Shown: positions 33,642 through 42,236 of the stretch, piece by piece
Layout of the letters: every line of letters starts with the position of its first letter
Numbering within the stretch: the stretch's first letter is position 1
Origin: Elusimicrobiota bacterium
Lineage (GTDB): Bacteria; Elusimicrobiota; Elusimicrobia; Elusimicrobiales; UBA9959
Length of the DNA stretch: 64,000 bases
Assembly: GCA_026388155.1 (NCBI GenBank)
Contig: JAPLKI010000018.1
Span: 1 to 64,000, forward strand
Direction: 5' to 3'
The notes under the pieces: model-generated
What the model was told of the DNA's origin: nothing
What the model saw: the letters and a program-made list of their open reading frames with translations, nothing else
The model's database searches: none
Made by a program: the position numbers and the translations under genes

Positions 33642-34562
33642 TTAAAATTTTTCCGGCTTTATGGAGAAGGGGTCTTTTTTTGAAGCCTTAAGTTCTTTGC
33701 CGCCGTGGACTTTCAGGTAATCCGGCCTGGCTCCGCAGCACGCGGGTTCAAGTCTGCAGCGCGCGCAGGCGGGATGCGGCGCTTTGGGATCTATGCCGCC
33801 TTCAAGCACCCTGTCGCCGCGGCGCCAGCGCTGGAATTCAAACGAAAACCCCTCAAAATTTTCCAGCGCGCAAAGCGGCATATTCTGCACCACCGCCTTG
33901 CGGCCTTTAAGTTTGAGCCTTGCCAGCGCCAGTTTTATGAACGGCGAAACCCGCGAGTAACGCGGCACTATCCCGGGGGCTTTCAGCGCCCGGCCTTTAT
34001 TGCGCACAAAAGTGAAATTTACGAACGCGGCGCGCGGAAAATTTTTCATGGTCCAGAGCGCGAACTCGGGCAGCAGGCGGTAGTTTTCGCTTGAGATGAT
34101 ATGGAAAAACCGTATTTTTTCCTCGGCGCCCAGGGCCTTGATGTTCGCCAGGCCTTTAAGGGCCATCGGGAATTTTACGCTGCGCGTGACGGAGGCGTAA
34201 ACCTCCGCGTGGTGAGAGGGGAAGTTGACGGTAAAAAAATCGATATCAGCGGCCGCTTTCCGGCAGAAAGCGCTGTCGGAGAGCGCCACGGCGTTGGTGG
34301 AAAGCATGAAATTTTTCACGCCGGCGGCTTTCAGCGCCTTTATCCAGGTGAAAAAATCCGGGCTGGCCGTAGGCTCGCCCGCGCCTTCAAGGCTTACGGC
34401 TTTTACCCCCGCGGTTTTTATCAGGGCCGCCGTTTTTAAAGGGTTTTTTTTTGCGCCGTCGGGCGGATTATGGCAGTAAAGGCAGTAGAGATTACAGGTG
34501 TGGGCCATGCTGACGCAGGACTGCTCGCTTATCCAGCCGGTTTTTTGTTCACGGTTCGCCAT
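33642..34562 (-). CDS. Radical SAM protein with C-terminal Cys cluster region
   Basis: 306 residues. The 4Fe-4S motif is HTCNLYCLYC (C23, C27, C30), with LEGAGEPTASPD as the SAM-binding GGE-type strand and NFPSHHAEVY in the barrel. The C-terminus has PACARCRLEPACCGARPDY, a partial SPASM-like auxiliary cluster site. Substrate unknown. It sits between the U32 pair and the nitrogenase-like genes, but with word-repeat spacers at both ends. The final residues (KPEKF) directly border the spacer. Confidence 0.82.
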   Translation of the reverse strand: MANREQKTGWISEQSCVSMAHTCNLYCLYCHNPPDGAKKNPLKTAALIKTAGVKAVSLEGAGEPTASPDFFTWIKALKAAGVKNFMLSTNAVALSDSAFCRKAAADIDFFTVNFPSHHAEVYASVTRSVKFPMALKGLANIKALGAEEKIRFFHIISSENYRLLPEFALWTMKNFPRAAFVNFTFVRNKGRALKAPGIVPRYSRVSPFIKLALARLKLKGRKAVVQNMPLCALENFEGFSFEFQRWRRGDRVLEGGIDPKAPHPACARCRLEPACCGARPDYLKVHGGKELKASKKDPFSIKPEKF

Positions 34563-34595
34563 ATCGCTGAATTTTATTATACCATGTATGCTGTA

Positions 34596-34690
34596 TAAAG
34601 GCAGAGGTTAGCGGCTAGGGGTTTAGGGTAGAAGATAGAGTTATAAGGAACTCCTGCCCTCACCCCTGTCCTCTGACCTCTAGCCCCTTG
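34596..34690. repeat. Word-repeat hairpin spacer
   Basis: Left arm AGAGGTTAGCGGCTAGGGGT, apex ATAAGGAACTCCT (the reverse complement of the common apex), right arm CTCTGACCTCTAGCCCC. Upstream of the nitrogenase-like genes. Confidence 0.6.
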
Positions 34691-34720
34691 ACTGAGCACA
34701 ATATCAGATTAAATTAACCC

Positions 34721-37246
34721 ATGGAAAGCATCGTATTCTTCGGCAAAGGCGGCATAGGCAAAAGCACCATCGCATCGAATATGTCGGTGATACTTGCATT
34801 CGGCGGACGGAAGGTGCTGCATGTCGGCTGTGACCCGAAGATGGATTGCTGCCTTTCTCTTATGCGCAGACACATACCGCCCTTTGCAGACAGGTCTGGC
34901 GGCGGCAATGAATCCGCTCTGCGCAAAAGCATTTACCCATCCGCCGTCAAAGGCGTTTACTGCATAGAAGCCGGCGGCCCCCAGCCCGGCGTGGGCTGCG
35001 CGGGAACCGGCATCGGTTCCATGCTCGACGCCATGAAAGACGGCGCCCTGATGGAAAAAGACGGCTACGACGCCGCGGTCTTTGACGTGCTGGGAGATGT
35101 GGTCTGCGGGGGGTTTGCCGCGCCGCTCAGGCGGGGCTTCGCGAAAAAAGCCGTTATTGTGACCTCGGAAGAGATCCTTTCCCTTTACGCGGCCAATAAA
35201 CTGATAATGATGATAAACAACTATGCGCGCAACGGCGTTTATCTGGCGGGCTTGGCGGTGAACGCCAAGAGCCCGGACGGCGTGCGCATGGCGGAGGATT
35301 TTGCCGGCATCGTTAACACCCGCGTGCTGGGCGTGATACTAAGGGACCCCGCCGTGGCCGCGGCTGAGCGCGAACATCGTCCCGCGGCGCTGGCCTTCCC
35401 TAAAAGTGATTTTGCCCTGCGCGCGGTGCGCCTTTGTTCAGCCCTAAGGACTGCCGGCGCGCCGGATACCCCGCCGCGTGCCATGCCGGACGCAGAGTTT
35501 TTTGTCTTCGCGGAAGGGCGACGGGAACAAAACAAGTTACAAGTCTCAAGTCACAAGTCTCAAGTCACAGGGCGCGGGTCACAGACCAAAGCGCACAGAT
35601 CAGCCGTTTCTCTTTTTGAGGCGGCCGGTTTTAAACCTTCCGGTATGGAAGGCGGCCAGATAATATGCGATTGGAAATCTTCAAAAGGCGTTTTCAAGAC
35701 CGTAATCGCTCCGGCTTCCGCCGCGCAGGAAGGCATGCCCCGCTTTTCCGACTGGGCCGTATGCTTTCATCCATCGGCAGGTAAAGACCCCGGAGCCTCT
35801 AACGCCGAACTGTTGGACGCGGCGGCGCAATTATCCTCCCTGCGTTTTGACGACATGCTTTCAACTTTTACGGGCATGAAAGATTTTTACGGTGCCCTGA
35901 TAGCCTTCGGCGGCCCGGAGGATAAGACTCTGGCCGCCCCCGACACGCCCAAACGCCCGCACATCGGTTTCGGGCAGTGGCAGCGTTTCATTTTCCCCGG
36001 CGGAGGGGTGAACGCCCGCATACCGCCCGGTTCCGTTATGGTGGAACACGGAGACAGCGAATGCCGTTTCAGCGGCTGCGCGGGCGGGGCGCTGGGCATA
36101 TTCAGCGAGAACGCCGGACTGAAATGTTCCGGCAGACAGTTCCGCGGGCCGTTGCTGCCGAAGAGCGACGCGTTCGTGGTCAACACAGAATTCCAGGCCC
36201 ATGACGCCGTTTTTGGCGACGAGGCTAAGATGCTTGAATCGCTTTACCGCGCGGCGGACCAGGCCGGTCCGGGGGGGCTGGTGGAATTTTACGTTGGCTG
36301 CTCCCCCATATTGTTATCCAGCGACGTCCGCGCTTTTGCGCGCAGGGTTGAGCGCGAGAAAAATGTGAAGGTGCAGCTTGAGAACTATAACAGTTTTGGT
36401 GAGCACGGCCCCGCCAAAGCCGCCGTGCGCGTGGAGTTTATGGCGTCCAGGCTGTCACGCGGGAAAGCCGGGAAGACGCGCGACGTCAATCTTATAGATT
36501 TCGGCGAATCAGCCGGCCGCATGTCCGCCCTGCTTGCCGGCCTGGAAATATCGGCGGGAGAACCGGGTCCGGATTTTTACGGAGCAGCGCGGGCTTCGCG
36601 CTTACAGGTGCTCTCAGAACCCGACACGGTGCTTGGACCCGCCTTCGACAAAGCCGGCATGAAGTGGATACTGCCGCCGGCGCCTTACGGTTTCGCCGGC
36701 ACCGACGCCTGGCTTGCCGCCGTAGCCGGCGCGCTGGGCTGGAAAAAAATAACGCCCGGCCCTTCAGCGGCCCAAAAGGCGGCCGCGCTGGAGCTTTGGC
36801 GCCGCGCCCGGGGTTACGCGGTTTGTTTCGTACTCGCGGCCGAAGAAACGGGCCTGCTGTCCGGAAGTCCCGCGCTCAGGATGGTGCCGGTGCTGCCGGT
36901 GTTGGCGGAAGCCGGGTTCGAGGTCCGCCTTTTTATAACGGGCGGCGGCTCTTATGGAAAGACCGGGGCGGATATTTCCGCGCTGAAGGCTTCTCTGCCG
37001 GGAAGGCGTTTATCCGCGGAATTCTTTAAAACGCCGCGGGAACTGGCCGCCCTGCTGCGCTCGGGCCCCGCGCTTCGCCTGGTCTATTCGGACATACGCA
37101 GCGACCCGCGCGTGGTTTCAGCCGGAAAAACCCCCTTTTCCGCGGCGCTTTTCGAGCCGGGCTATGACGGCGCGCTTGAAACCCGGCGCCGCCTGCTTGA
37201 ACTTTGCGAATGGAATTTTAATGAACGCTACCTCTCGTCAAAATAG
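34721..37246 (+). CDS. NifH-like / NifD-like fusion protein of a nitrogenase paralog
   Basis: 841 residues. Residues 1-265 are a NifH/BchL-type ATPase: P-loop GKGGIGKST (K14), GCDPKMD, and both bridging 4Fe-4S ligands, C93 in GPQPGVGCAGTG and C129 in DVLGDVVCGGFA. The Arg after the first ligand in NifH (CAGRG) is Thr here. Residues about 300-841 resemble nitrogenase component 1: ECRFSGC, and VEFYVGCSPILLSSDV matching the NifD Cys154 region. The linker (about 267-305, KLQVSSHKSQVTGRGS) is encoded by a spacer-type word repeat, so two genes may have fused. Dinitrogen fixation is unlikely since no nifE, nifN or nifB is seen; a role in reductive cofactor or metabolite synthesis is inference. Confidence 0.85.
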   Translation: MESIVFFGKGGIGKSTIASNMSVILAFGGRKVLHVGCDPKMDCCLSLMRRHIPPFADRSGGGNESALRKSIYPSAVKGVYCIEAGGPQPGVGCAGTGIGSMLDAMKDGALMEKDGYDAAVFDVLGDVVCGGFAAPLRRGFAKKAVIVTSEEILSLYAANKLIMMINNYARNGVYLAGLAVNAKSPDGVRMAEDFAGIVNTRVLGVILRDPAVAAAEREHRPAALAFPKSDFALRAVRLCSALRTAGAPDTPPRAMPDAEFFVFAEGRREQNKLQVSSHKSQVTGRGSQTKAHRSAVSLFEAAGFKPSGMEGGQIICDWKSSKGVFKTVIAPASAAQEGMPRFSDWAVCFHPSAGKDPGASNAELLDAAAQLSSLRFDDMLSTFTGMKDFYGALIAFGGPEDKTLAAPDTPKRPHIGFGQWQRFIFPGGGVNARIPPGSVMVEHGDSECRFSGCAGGALGIFSENAGLKCSGRQFRGPLLPKSDAFVVNTEFQAHDAVFGDEAKMLESLYRAADQAGPGGLVEFYVGCSPILLSSDVRAFARRVEREKNVKVQLENYNSFGEHGPAKAAVRVEFMASRLSRGKAGKTRDVNLIDFGESAGRMSALLAGLEISAGEPGPDFYGAARASRLQVLSEPDTVLGPAFDKAGMKWILPPAPYGFAGTDAWLAAVAGALGWKKITPGPSAAQKAAALELWRRARGYAVCFVLAAEETGLLSGSPALRMVPVLPVLAEAGFEVRLFITGGGSYGKTGADISALKASLPGRRLSAEFFKTPRELAALLRSGPALRLVYSDIRSDPRVVSAGKTPFSAALFEPGYDGALETRRRLLELCEWNFNERYLSSK
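35531..35582 (+). repeat. Word repeat inside the nifHD-like gene
   Basis: Tandem variants of ACAAGTCTCAAGTC encode the linker between the NifH-like and NifD-like parts. The same word forms the spacer at 31585-31726 and the 3' end of the gene at 47732. Only one arm is present, so no hairpin forms here. Confidence 0.7.
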
Positions 37247-38507
37247 GTTTAAAAAGGCCTTTAATATGCCCTACCAGCTGGGCATTTACCTGGCCGCCAA
37301 CGCGGTGTCGGACTGCTGCGTAGTGGTGGACGGGCTTAACTGTGTTATGCCGAAAATAGATTTTCTGGCCGGCAATCACGACCTGAATTCCACTTTGCTT
37401 TCGCCGGAGGGCAGGCACAGGGTCATTTGCACTATGACGGGGCCGCTGCCGCAGGGGAATAACCCGGAAAAAAAATTTTCAGCTCTGCTTGAAAGCGTGG
37501 CGGGCGCCGGCGACTTCGCCGTGATAATGGCGACCGGGCTGCCGTTTTTGAAACTGGCCGGCATGGATTATGAGGGTCTTGCCGCCGGAGTAAAAAGCGG
37601 CGTCCCGGTGGTGGACGTGCCGGCCAGATCTTTTGAGGCGGACTGGCTTGAAGGATACGCCTTGTCGCTTGACGCTTTAGCCCGCGCGCTGCCGGCGCGC
37701 AAGGTCAAAAAAAGAAAGCGGTCTGTGGCGCTCGTGGGGTATTTAATGGACCGCAATGAGCGCGACCACGCGGCCAATATCGAAGAACTTGGGCGCCTGC
37801 TTGAACTGTGCGGGCTGGAACTCTCCTGCGTTTTCCCTTCGGGCGGCAGTTTCGGGGACTTGTCCCGCGCGCTTGAGGCCGGGGTAATTGTTTCCCTGCC
37901 TTACGGGCGCAAGGCCGCCGCCCGGCTTGCCGCCAGGTCCGGCGCGGTACTTGTGGAAACAGGCCTGCCTCTGGGGCTTCAGGGTACCGCGCATTGGCTT
38001 GAAGCTGTGCGGCGCGCCGCGGGTATGAAGGGAGGGCTTCCCCCGGCCGTGAAAGTTCTGGAAAAACAGGCGGCCAAAGCCATAGCTCCGGCCCTGGGAG
38101 AGCTGGCCCACCGCAGCATAATTTACGCCGGAGATCCTTACCTTTTCGCGGCCTTCGCCGCATACGCCGCGGAACTTGGGATGCGCGTTAGCTGCGCCCT
38201 CATAGATTCTTTCATCAGGCCGCTTGACAGCGTCCGGCTTCCGGGAGAACTGCTGTTCTCTCCGGACACGGAAGAAGCGGCGGCGGTTGTAAAGGGCCTG
38301 GGCGGATATTTAAAACCGGACCTGGCGGTGGGAAATTCCTTCGCGGCTACGGAAGGCCTGTCCGCCGGCCTGCCTTTAACCGAACTGGGTTTTCCGTCGT
38401 ACGGGCATCATTGTCTCAGCGACGAGCCGTTTTTCGGCTTCGCGGGAGCGCGTACGCTGGCCGGCCGGCTGTTCAACTGTCTCCGATCGGAAAATCCCCG
38501 TGAGTAA
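37221..38507 (+). CDS. Nitrogenase component-1-like protein (NifK/NifE-like partner)
   Basis: 428 residues from MNATSRQ; a start at 37266 (MPYQLGIY) is also possible. The gene overlaps the end of the NifHD-like gene, so the two are coupled. AANAVSDCCVVVDGLNCVMPK and HRVICTMTGPLPQGNNPEKKF resemble the first P-cluster-side Cys region and the following loop of NifK/NifE. The position that carries the third Cys in NifD/NifK reads MATGLPFLKLAG with Thr instead. VALVGYLMDRNERDHAANIEELGRLL is the typical second-domain strand. It should form the catalytic component with the NifD-like half. Few conserved cysteines suggest one cluster shared with the partner. Confidence 0.78.
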   Translation: MNATSRQNRFKKAFNMPYQLGIYLAANAVSDCCVVVDGLNCVMPKIDFLAGNHDLNSTLLSPEGRHRVICTMTGPLPQGNNPEKKFSALLESVAGAGDFAVIMATGLPFLKLAGMDYEGLAAGVKSGVPVVDVPARSFEADWLEGYALSLDALARALPARKVKKRKRSVALVGYLMDRNERDHAANIEELGRLLELCGLELSCVFPSGGSFGDLSRALEAGVIVSLPYGRKAAARLAARSGAVLVETGLPLGLQGTAHWLEAVRRAAGMKGGLPPAVKVLEKQAAKAIAPALGELAHRSIIYAGDPYLFAAFAAYAAELGMRVSCALIDSFIRPLDSVRLPGELLFSPDTEEAAAVVKGLGGYLKPDLAVGNSFAATEGLSAGLPLTELGFPSYGHHCLSDEPFFGFAGARTLAGRLFNCLRSENPRE

Positions 38508-38534
38508 GGCTGAAGGCTGAAAGAGGGATTGAAG

Positions 38535-39353
38535 ATGCTTACAAAGTCTTGTTTTATTTTATCCTCTGCCCGATGCGCCAACCCCTCTACCCTGCTATCC
38601 TTGTGCCTATGTCTGTTTTGTCTGACCGCCGCGCGGGGTGAAGAGGTGAAATTTAAAACCAGCGATGGCTGCCTTATTGCCGCCTCTTACGGCGCTCCCG
38701 CCAAGGGGAAACTTGTTTTTGTCAATATTCACGGCCTTGGCTCAAATAAGGGCGAGTGGGGCGCCTTTGAAAAAATCCTTAAAGCGCGGAGCGCGGGCTG
38801 GCTTTCGCTTGACCTGAGGGGCCACGGGCAAAGCCTTGAGTGCGCGGGCATAAAAGCGGATTACAGGGCTTTCGGCCCCGGGGACTGGAATGCCGCCGCC
38901 AAAGATATAGCTGCCGCCGTTGACTGGCTGAAAAAAAGAAAAATCCCCGCTTCGAGAACGGCGCTTTGCGGCGCCAGCGTGGGGGCGAATCTGGCTTTAA
39001 AAGCGGCGGTTGATCATTCGCTTAAGCCGGCCGCGGTAATAATGCTTTCACCGGGACTTGTTTACGCCGGGGTTGGTATTGAGGAGTATTTTTTGCGGCC
39101 CCTGCCTTTTTCCCTGCTTTTGGCGGCCTCCCCCGACGATTATTATGCCTGGCAAAGCTCCATGCGCCTTTTTGAGGAGGCCCGGATTCAAAAGCTCCCC
39201 GCTTCTTCCAAACAACCGGCGGGGCATTCCGCGCCCGCCCATAGCGAAAAAGCCGTCTTCCGGCAGGGCGTGTCAGGCCATGGAGTCAATATGTTCTCCG
39301 GCGCCGGCGCGCCGTTAATGGAAGAAATAGCGCTTTGGGCGGCGGCCAGGTAA
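38535..39353 (+). CDS. Secreted alpha/beta hydrolase
   Basis: About 272 residues. An N-terminal signal region (STLLSLCLCLFCLTAARGEE) is followed by an alpha/beta hydrolase fold: FVNIHGLGSNKGEW as the oxyanion strand, LDLRGHGQS, the nucleophile elbow CGASVGANLAL (Ser) and a GHGVNM His near the C-terminus. It is probably an esterase or similar, acting in the periplasm. It lies about 27 bases after the NifK-like gene, across a short CTGAAGGCTGAA word repeat, and may be on the same transcript; no link to that system is evident. Confidence 0.78.
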   Translation: MLTKSCFILSSARCANPSTLLSLCLCLFCLTAARGEEVKFKTSDGCLIAASYGAPAKGKLVFVNIHGLGSNKGEWGAFEKILKARSAGWLSLDLRGHGQSLECAGIKADYRAFGPGDWNAAAKDIAAAVDWLKKRKIPASRTALCGASVGANLALKAAVDHSLKPAAVIMLSPGLVYAGVGIEEYFLRPLPFSLLLAASPDDYYAWQSSMRLFEEARIQKLPASSKQPAGHSAPAHSEKAVFRQGVSGHGVNMFSGAGAPLMEEIALWAAAR

Positions 39354-39523
39354 ATCTTTGGGGGGTATTGTGCCGTCAGTCAGATAAAATCGCTGCACTT
39401 CGTAAATGCCCCTTGAAAAGCCCGCGTTTATATATTAAGCTATAAAGTATCAAGACCCGCATGGAAAAAACCATCCGGGTACTTTGTTTGTCCGGCTTTT
39501 ACCCGGTAACACCAGGGGGGCTT

Positions 39524-40297
39524 ATGGAAAATGAAAAAGTTGTGGTTTTACAACTTAAACTGACCCAAAAGCGCTGCCTTTTTGTCCTGACGCTCGCTTT
39601 CCTGTGTTTTCACCCGCGGTCGCTTGGCTCGGAAACACTGACGCTTACCACTTACTATCCGGCCCCCTACGGCGGCTATGTCGGCCTGCTTACCACCAAT
39701 CAGACCCTGCTTGCCCGCGACGCCGGCAGTGTGGGCATCGGTCTGGGCTCGGGGGGGGTTCCGGTGCAGAAATTTCAGGTCAATAGCTCGGGAGTGAATT
39801 CATTCGTTGTCACTGCGGGGGGCAGTGTGGGGGTCGGGACTGCCGGTCCCGCCTATAAATTGACGGTAACAAATGGCGGAATAGGCGGCACCTACGCGCT
39901 GACCCCTAATTATATGAGTTGGGCCGCCTACGGCACCGGTGACGGAGGGGCGGCGATCTATAACGACGCTTCCGGCTTCAGGAAACTCATGATCGTGGGC
40001 AATAATTCCGCAGGCGGAAACAGGGAGGTCGGGATCTGGGACAACCTGACTGTCAGCAACAACCTCGCTATTGGCGGTATAATCACCGGCGTGTGTCAGC
40101 AGGTTGGTTACGGCGTGGGCGGCACAACCTGGTGTCCCAACGGCAATCAAAGGGTTTTTGGCTGGTATGCCGGCGGCGTTGGGGTATGCGGCATGCTTTT
40201 TACGGGTGGAGTTCTTCAAGACCCCGGCAGATGGACGCAGGGGGTGTGCGTTACCGGCGACCGTACCGGCACAATGAATTGCTGCAGGATACAATAA
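39524..40297 (+). CDS. Secreted protein with TYYPAPYG motif (tail-fibre-like repeats)
   Basis: 257 residues from the ATG at 39524, chosen because GGGGGG lies about six bases upstream; a start 21 codons earlier is possible. A hydrophobic export segment (FVLTLAFLCFHPRSLGS) is followed by LTLTTYYPAPYGGYVGL, a motif I associate with Elusimicrobiota secreted proteins. Then come Gly/Val/Asn-rich stretches (AGSVGIGLGSGG, GGSVGVGTAGPAYKLTVTN) like the collar or spike repeats of phage fibres and trimeric adhesins. The C-terminus has six cysteines. The stop overlaps the next start (TAATG), which ties it to the His-Xaa-Ser cluster. Confidence 0.7.
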   Translation: MENEKVVVLQLKLTQKRCLFVLTLAFLCFHPRSLGSETLTLTTYYPAPYGGYVGLLTTNQTLLARDAGSVGIGLGSGGVPVQKFQVNSSGVNSFVVTAGGSVGVGTAGPAYKLTVTNGGIGGTYALTPNYMSWAAYGTGDGGAAIYNDASGFRKLMIVGNNSAGGNREVGIWDNLTVSNNLAIGGIITGVCQQVGYGVGGTTWCPNGNQRVFGWYAGGVGVCGMLFTGGVLQDPGRWTQGVCVTGDRTGTMNCCRIQ

Positions 40298-40773
40298 TGG
40301 AAAAAGGCGTAAAAATACTTGTTGACACCAAAAAACATAGTGTTGAATCCGTCAGGTACGCCGGCTATTCGCTTAGCGGTGAGGCCTATGTTCTTTTAAA
40401 ACCGTCGGGAAGGGCGGAAACGACGGTGGAACTGGCGCCGAAAAACGGGGCGCGCGCGGATTCAGGTGGTTTAAAAAAAAGATTTTTAAGCGGACTTGAG
40501 GAGGAAAATAACAGGGAGGCTGTTTTCAAGTTCAACCTGGAGCTTCGCGAGTTCATGCTGCTTAAAGCGCTCTCTTACGAGGAAAAGGCTCCGGAGCCCA
40601 AGGATTCGGGGCTTAGCCCCGATCAGGAAAAAGAGCTGGACGCGCTTATTGCGCAGGTGGAGAACGAGCTGAAAGAGGAGTCCAAAAAGGCCTCCAGCCG
40701 CGATCCTCTCGGCATAACCAGGATCTGGGAAGAAAAAAATGATTCAAAGCGCTCTAAAAGCAAAAGCAAATAA
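40297..40773 (+). CDS. HxsD-like protein with charged C-terminal extension
   Basis: 158 residues. VKILVDTKKHSVESVRYAGYSLSGEAYVLLKP and the later VFKFNLELREFMLLKAL follow the HxsD pattern (beta-strand, SxExV...AY..S, then an N-x-x-LRE helix). A Lys/Glu-rich tail of about 60 residues follows. HxsD proteins accompany His-Xaa-Ser peptide maturation and may bind the peptide or the radical SAM enzyme. It overlaps hxsB by 35 bases. A more typical HxsD lies on the other side of hxsB, so this is a second, extended copy. Confidence 0.65.
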   Translation: MEKGVKILVDTKKHSVESVRYAGYSLSGEAYVLLKPSGRAETTVELAPKNGARADSGGLKKRFLSGLEEENNREAVFKFNLELREFMLLKALSYEEKAPEPKDSGLSPDQEKELDALIAQVENELKEESKKASSRDPLGITRIWEEKNDSKRSKSKSK

Positions 40774-42202
40774 GAAAATTTCCGAAACCAAGCCGCCGCA
40801 TTTCTACTGGGCAAGGCTTGGCGGGCGGGTTTTGCTTACCAATGACGCCGGCTGCAGCGTTTGGCTTAATGAGAAAGATTTCCGGAGCCTGCTTGGCGGC
40901 GGATTAAAGGAGGGAAATCCCTCTTTCGCCGAACTTTCTGAAAATGGTTTCATAAGAACGCAGCTTAATTTTGATGACCTCTCGCTCAAGTGCAAGAGAA
41001 AAGAGGCGCATTTGCAGGCGGGGCCGGGGCTGCACATTTTTGTAACTACGCTGCGCTGCAATCACAAGTGTCTTTATTGCCAGTCAGGCGCCATTAACCA
41101 GGCTTCAAAAGGCACCGACATGAGCTGGCCCACCGCTAAGAAAAGCGTGGATTTCGCCTTTGAAAGCCCGAGCCGCGGCATAACCATTGAATTTCAGGGG
41201 GGCGAGCCCCTGCTGAACTGGAAGACGGTTGAAAAAACAGTGCGTTACGCGCGGAAAAAGGAAAAAGACGAGGGCCGCGAGCTGGGGCTGGCTTTGGTGT
41301 CCAATTTCAGCCTGATGACCGAAGAAAAAGCCGCTTTCCTCATTGCCAATGAAGTTTCCGTCTGCGCTTCTCTTGACGGCCCCGAAGAGCTGCATAACAG
41401 AAACAGGCTTTATGCGGAAGGCAGCTCTTACAAACCTACGGTAAAGTGGCTTAAGTATTTTAGCGCCAAAAGCGAGAAACAGAAAGGGGAAAACAGGGTT
41501 TTCAGGCCGAGCGCGCTTCTTACCGTGACCAAGTATTCGCTGGGCAGGCACAAAGAAATAATCGACGAATACGTGAAGCTCGGCATGGATTATATTTTTG
41601 TCAGGTCGCTCGCGCCCATAGGATACGCCAAGAACCTTTGGGGCACTATAGGCTACAGCGCCGAGGAATTCGTAAAATTTTACAGGGACAGCCTTGCGTA
41701 TATAATCGAGCTCAACCTCAAAGGTACCGCGATAAAAGAAAAAATGGCGGTTATGATGCTCAAAAAAATAGTGAGGCAGGACGACCCGATGTTCGTCGAT
41801 CTGCGCTGCCCGTGCGGAGCGGGGATAGGCCAGTTGGCTTACGACTACAACGGGGATATCTATACCTGTGACGAGGGCCGGATGCTCGCCTGGGAAGGGG
41901 ATGAGCTGTTCAAGGCGGGCAATGTATTTAAAAGCAAGTACGCGGAGGTGATACTCAGCCCCGCGGTTAAAGCCTGCGCCGCCGCCTCGAACCTGGAGAT
42001 CCAGCCAGTTTGCTTCAGGTGCGTTTATAAGCCGTTCTGCGGAGTGTGCCCCGTGTATAACTACGAGGCTCAGGGGTCCCTTTGGGGGAGCATGCCCTCG
42101 AACGAGCGCTGCGCGGCGCTTAAGGGCATTTTTGAAACCGTTTTCCTCTCCCTGCGCGACAAAAAAAGCGGCGCTGTTCTGCGCTCATGGGTGGAAAAAT
42201 GA
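40739..42202 (+). CDS. hxsB: His-Xaa-Ser system radical SAM/SPASM maturase HxsB
   Basis: 487 residues. After an N-terminal domain of about 95 residues (FYWARLGGRVLLTNDAG), the radical SAM motif TLRCNHKCLYCQ gives C107, C111 and C114; IEFQGGEPLLNW and CASLDGPEELHNRN follow. The C-terminal SPASM-type region has CPCGAGIGQLAYDYNGDIYT, CDEGRMLAWEGD, and CFRCVYKPFCGVCPVY, giving ligands for auxiliary 4Fe-4S clusters. These match what I recall of HxsB. It likely modifies the Ser-His-Gly repeats of the peptide encoded at 43686, perhaps by cross-linking; the chemistry is not known to me. Confidence 0.88.
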   Translation: MIQSALKAKANKKISETKPPHFYWARLGGRVLLTNDAGCSVWLNEKDFRSLLGGGLKEGNPSFAELSENGFIRTQLNFDDLSLKCKRKEAHLQAGPGLHIFVTTLRCNHKCLYCQSGAINQASKGTDMSWPTAKKSVDFAFESPSRGITIEFQGGEPLLNWKTVEKTVRYARKKEKDEGRELGLALVSNFSLMTEEKAAFLIANEVSVCASLDGPEELHNRNRLYAEGSSYKPTVKWLKYFSAKSEKQKGENRVFRPSALLTVTKYSLGRHKEIIDEYVKLGMDYIFVRSLAPIGYAKNLWGTIGYSAEEFVKFYRDSLAYIIELNLKGTAIKEKMAVMMLKKIVRQDDPMFVDLRCPCGAGIGQLAYDYNGDIYTCDEGRMLAWEGDELFKAGNVFKSKYAEVILSPAVKACAAASNLEIQPVCFRCVYKPFCGVCPVYNYEAQGSLWGSMPSNERCAALKGIFETVFLSLRDKKSGAVLRSWVEK

Positions 42203-42236
42203 GGGAAGAGATCACAGTGATAAAGAAGGGATTACG

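Noticed and set aside
34721-38507. True nitrogenase
   Set aside because: Component 1 is too diverged, the NifK-like part lacks an expected Cys, and no nifE, nifN or nifB is in the window.
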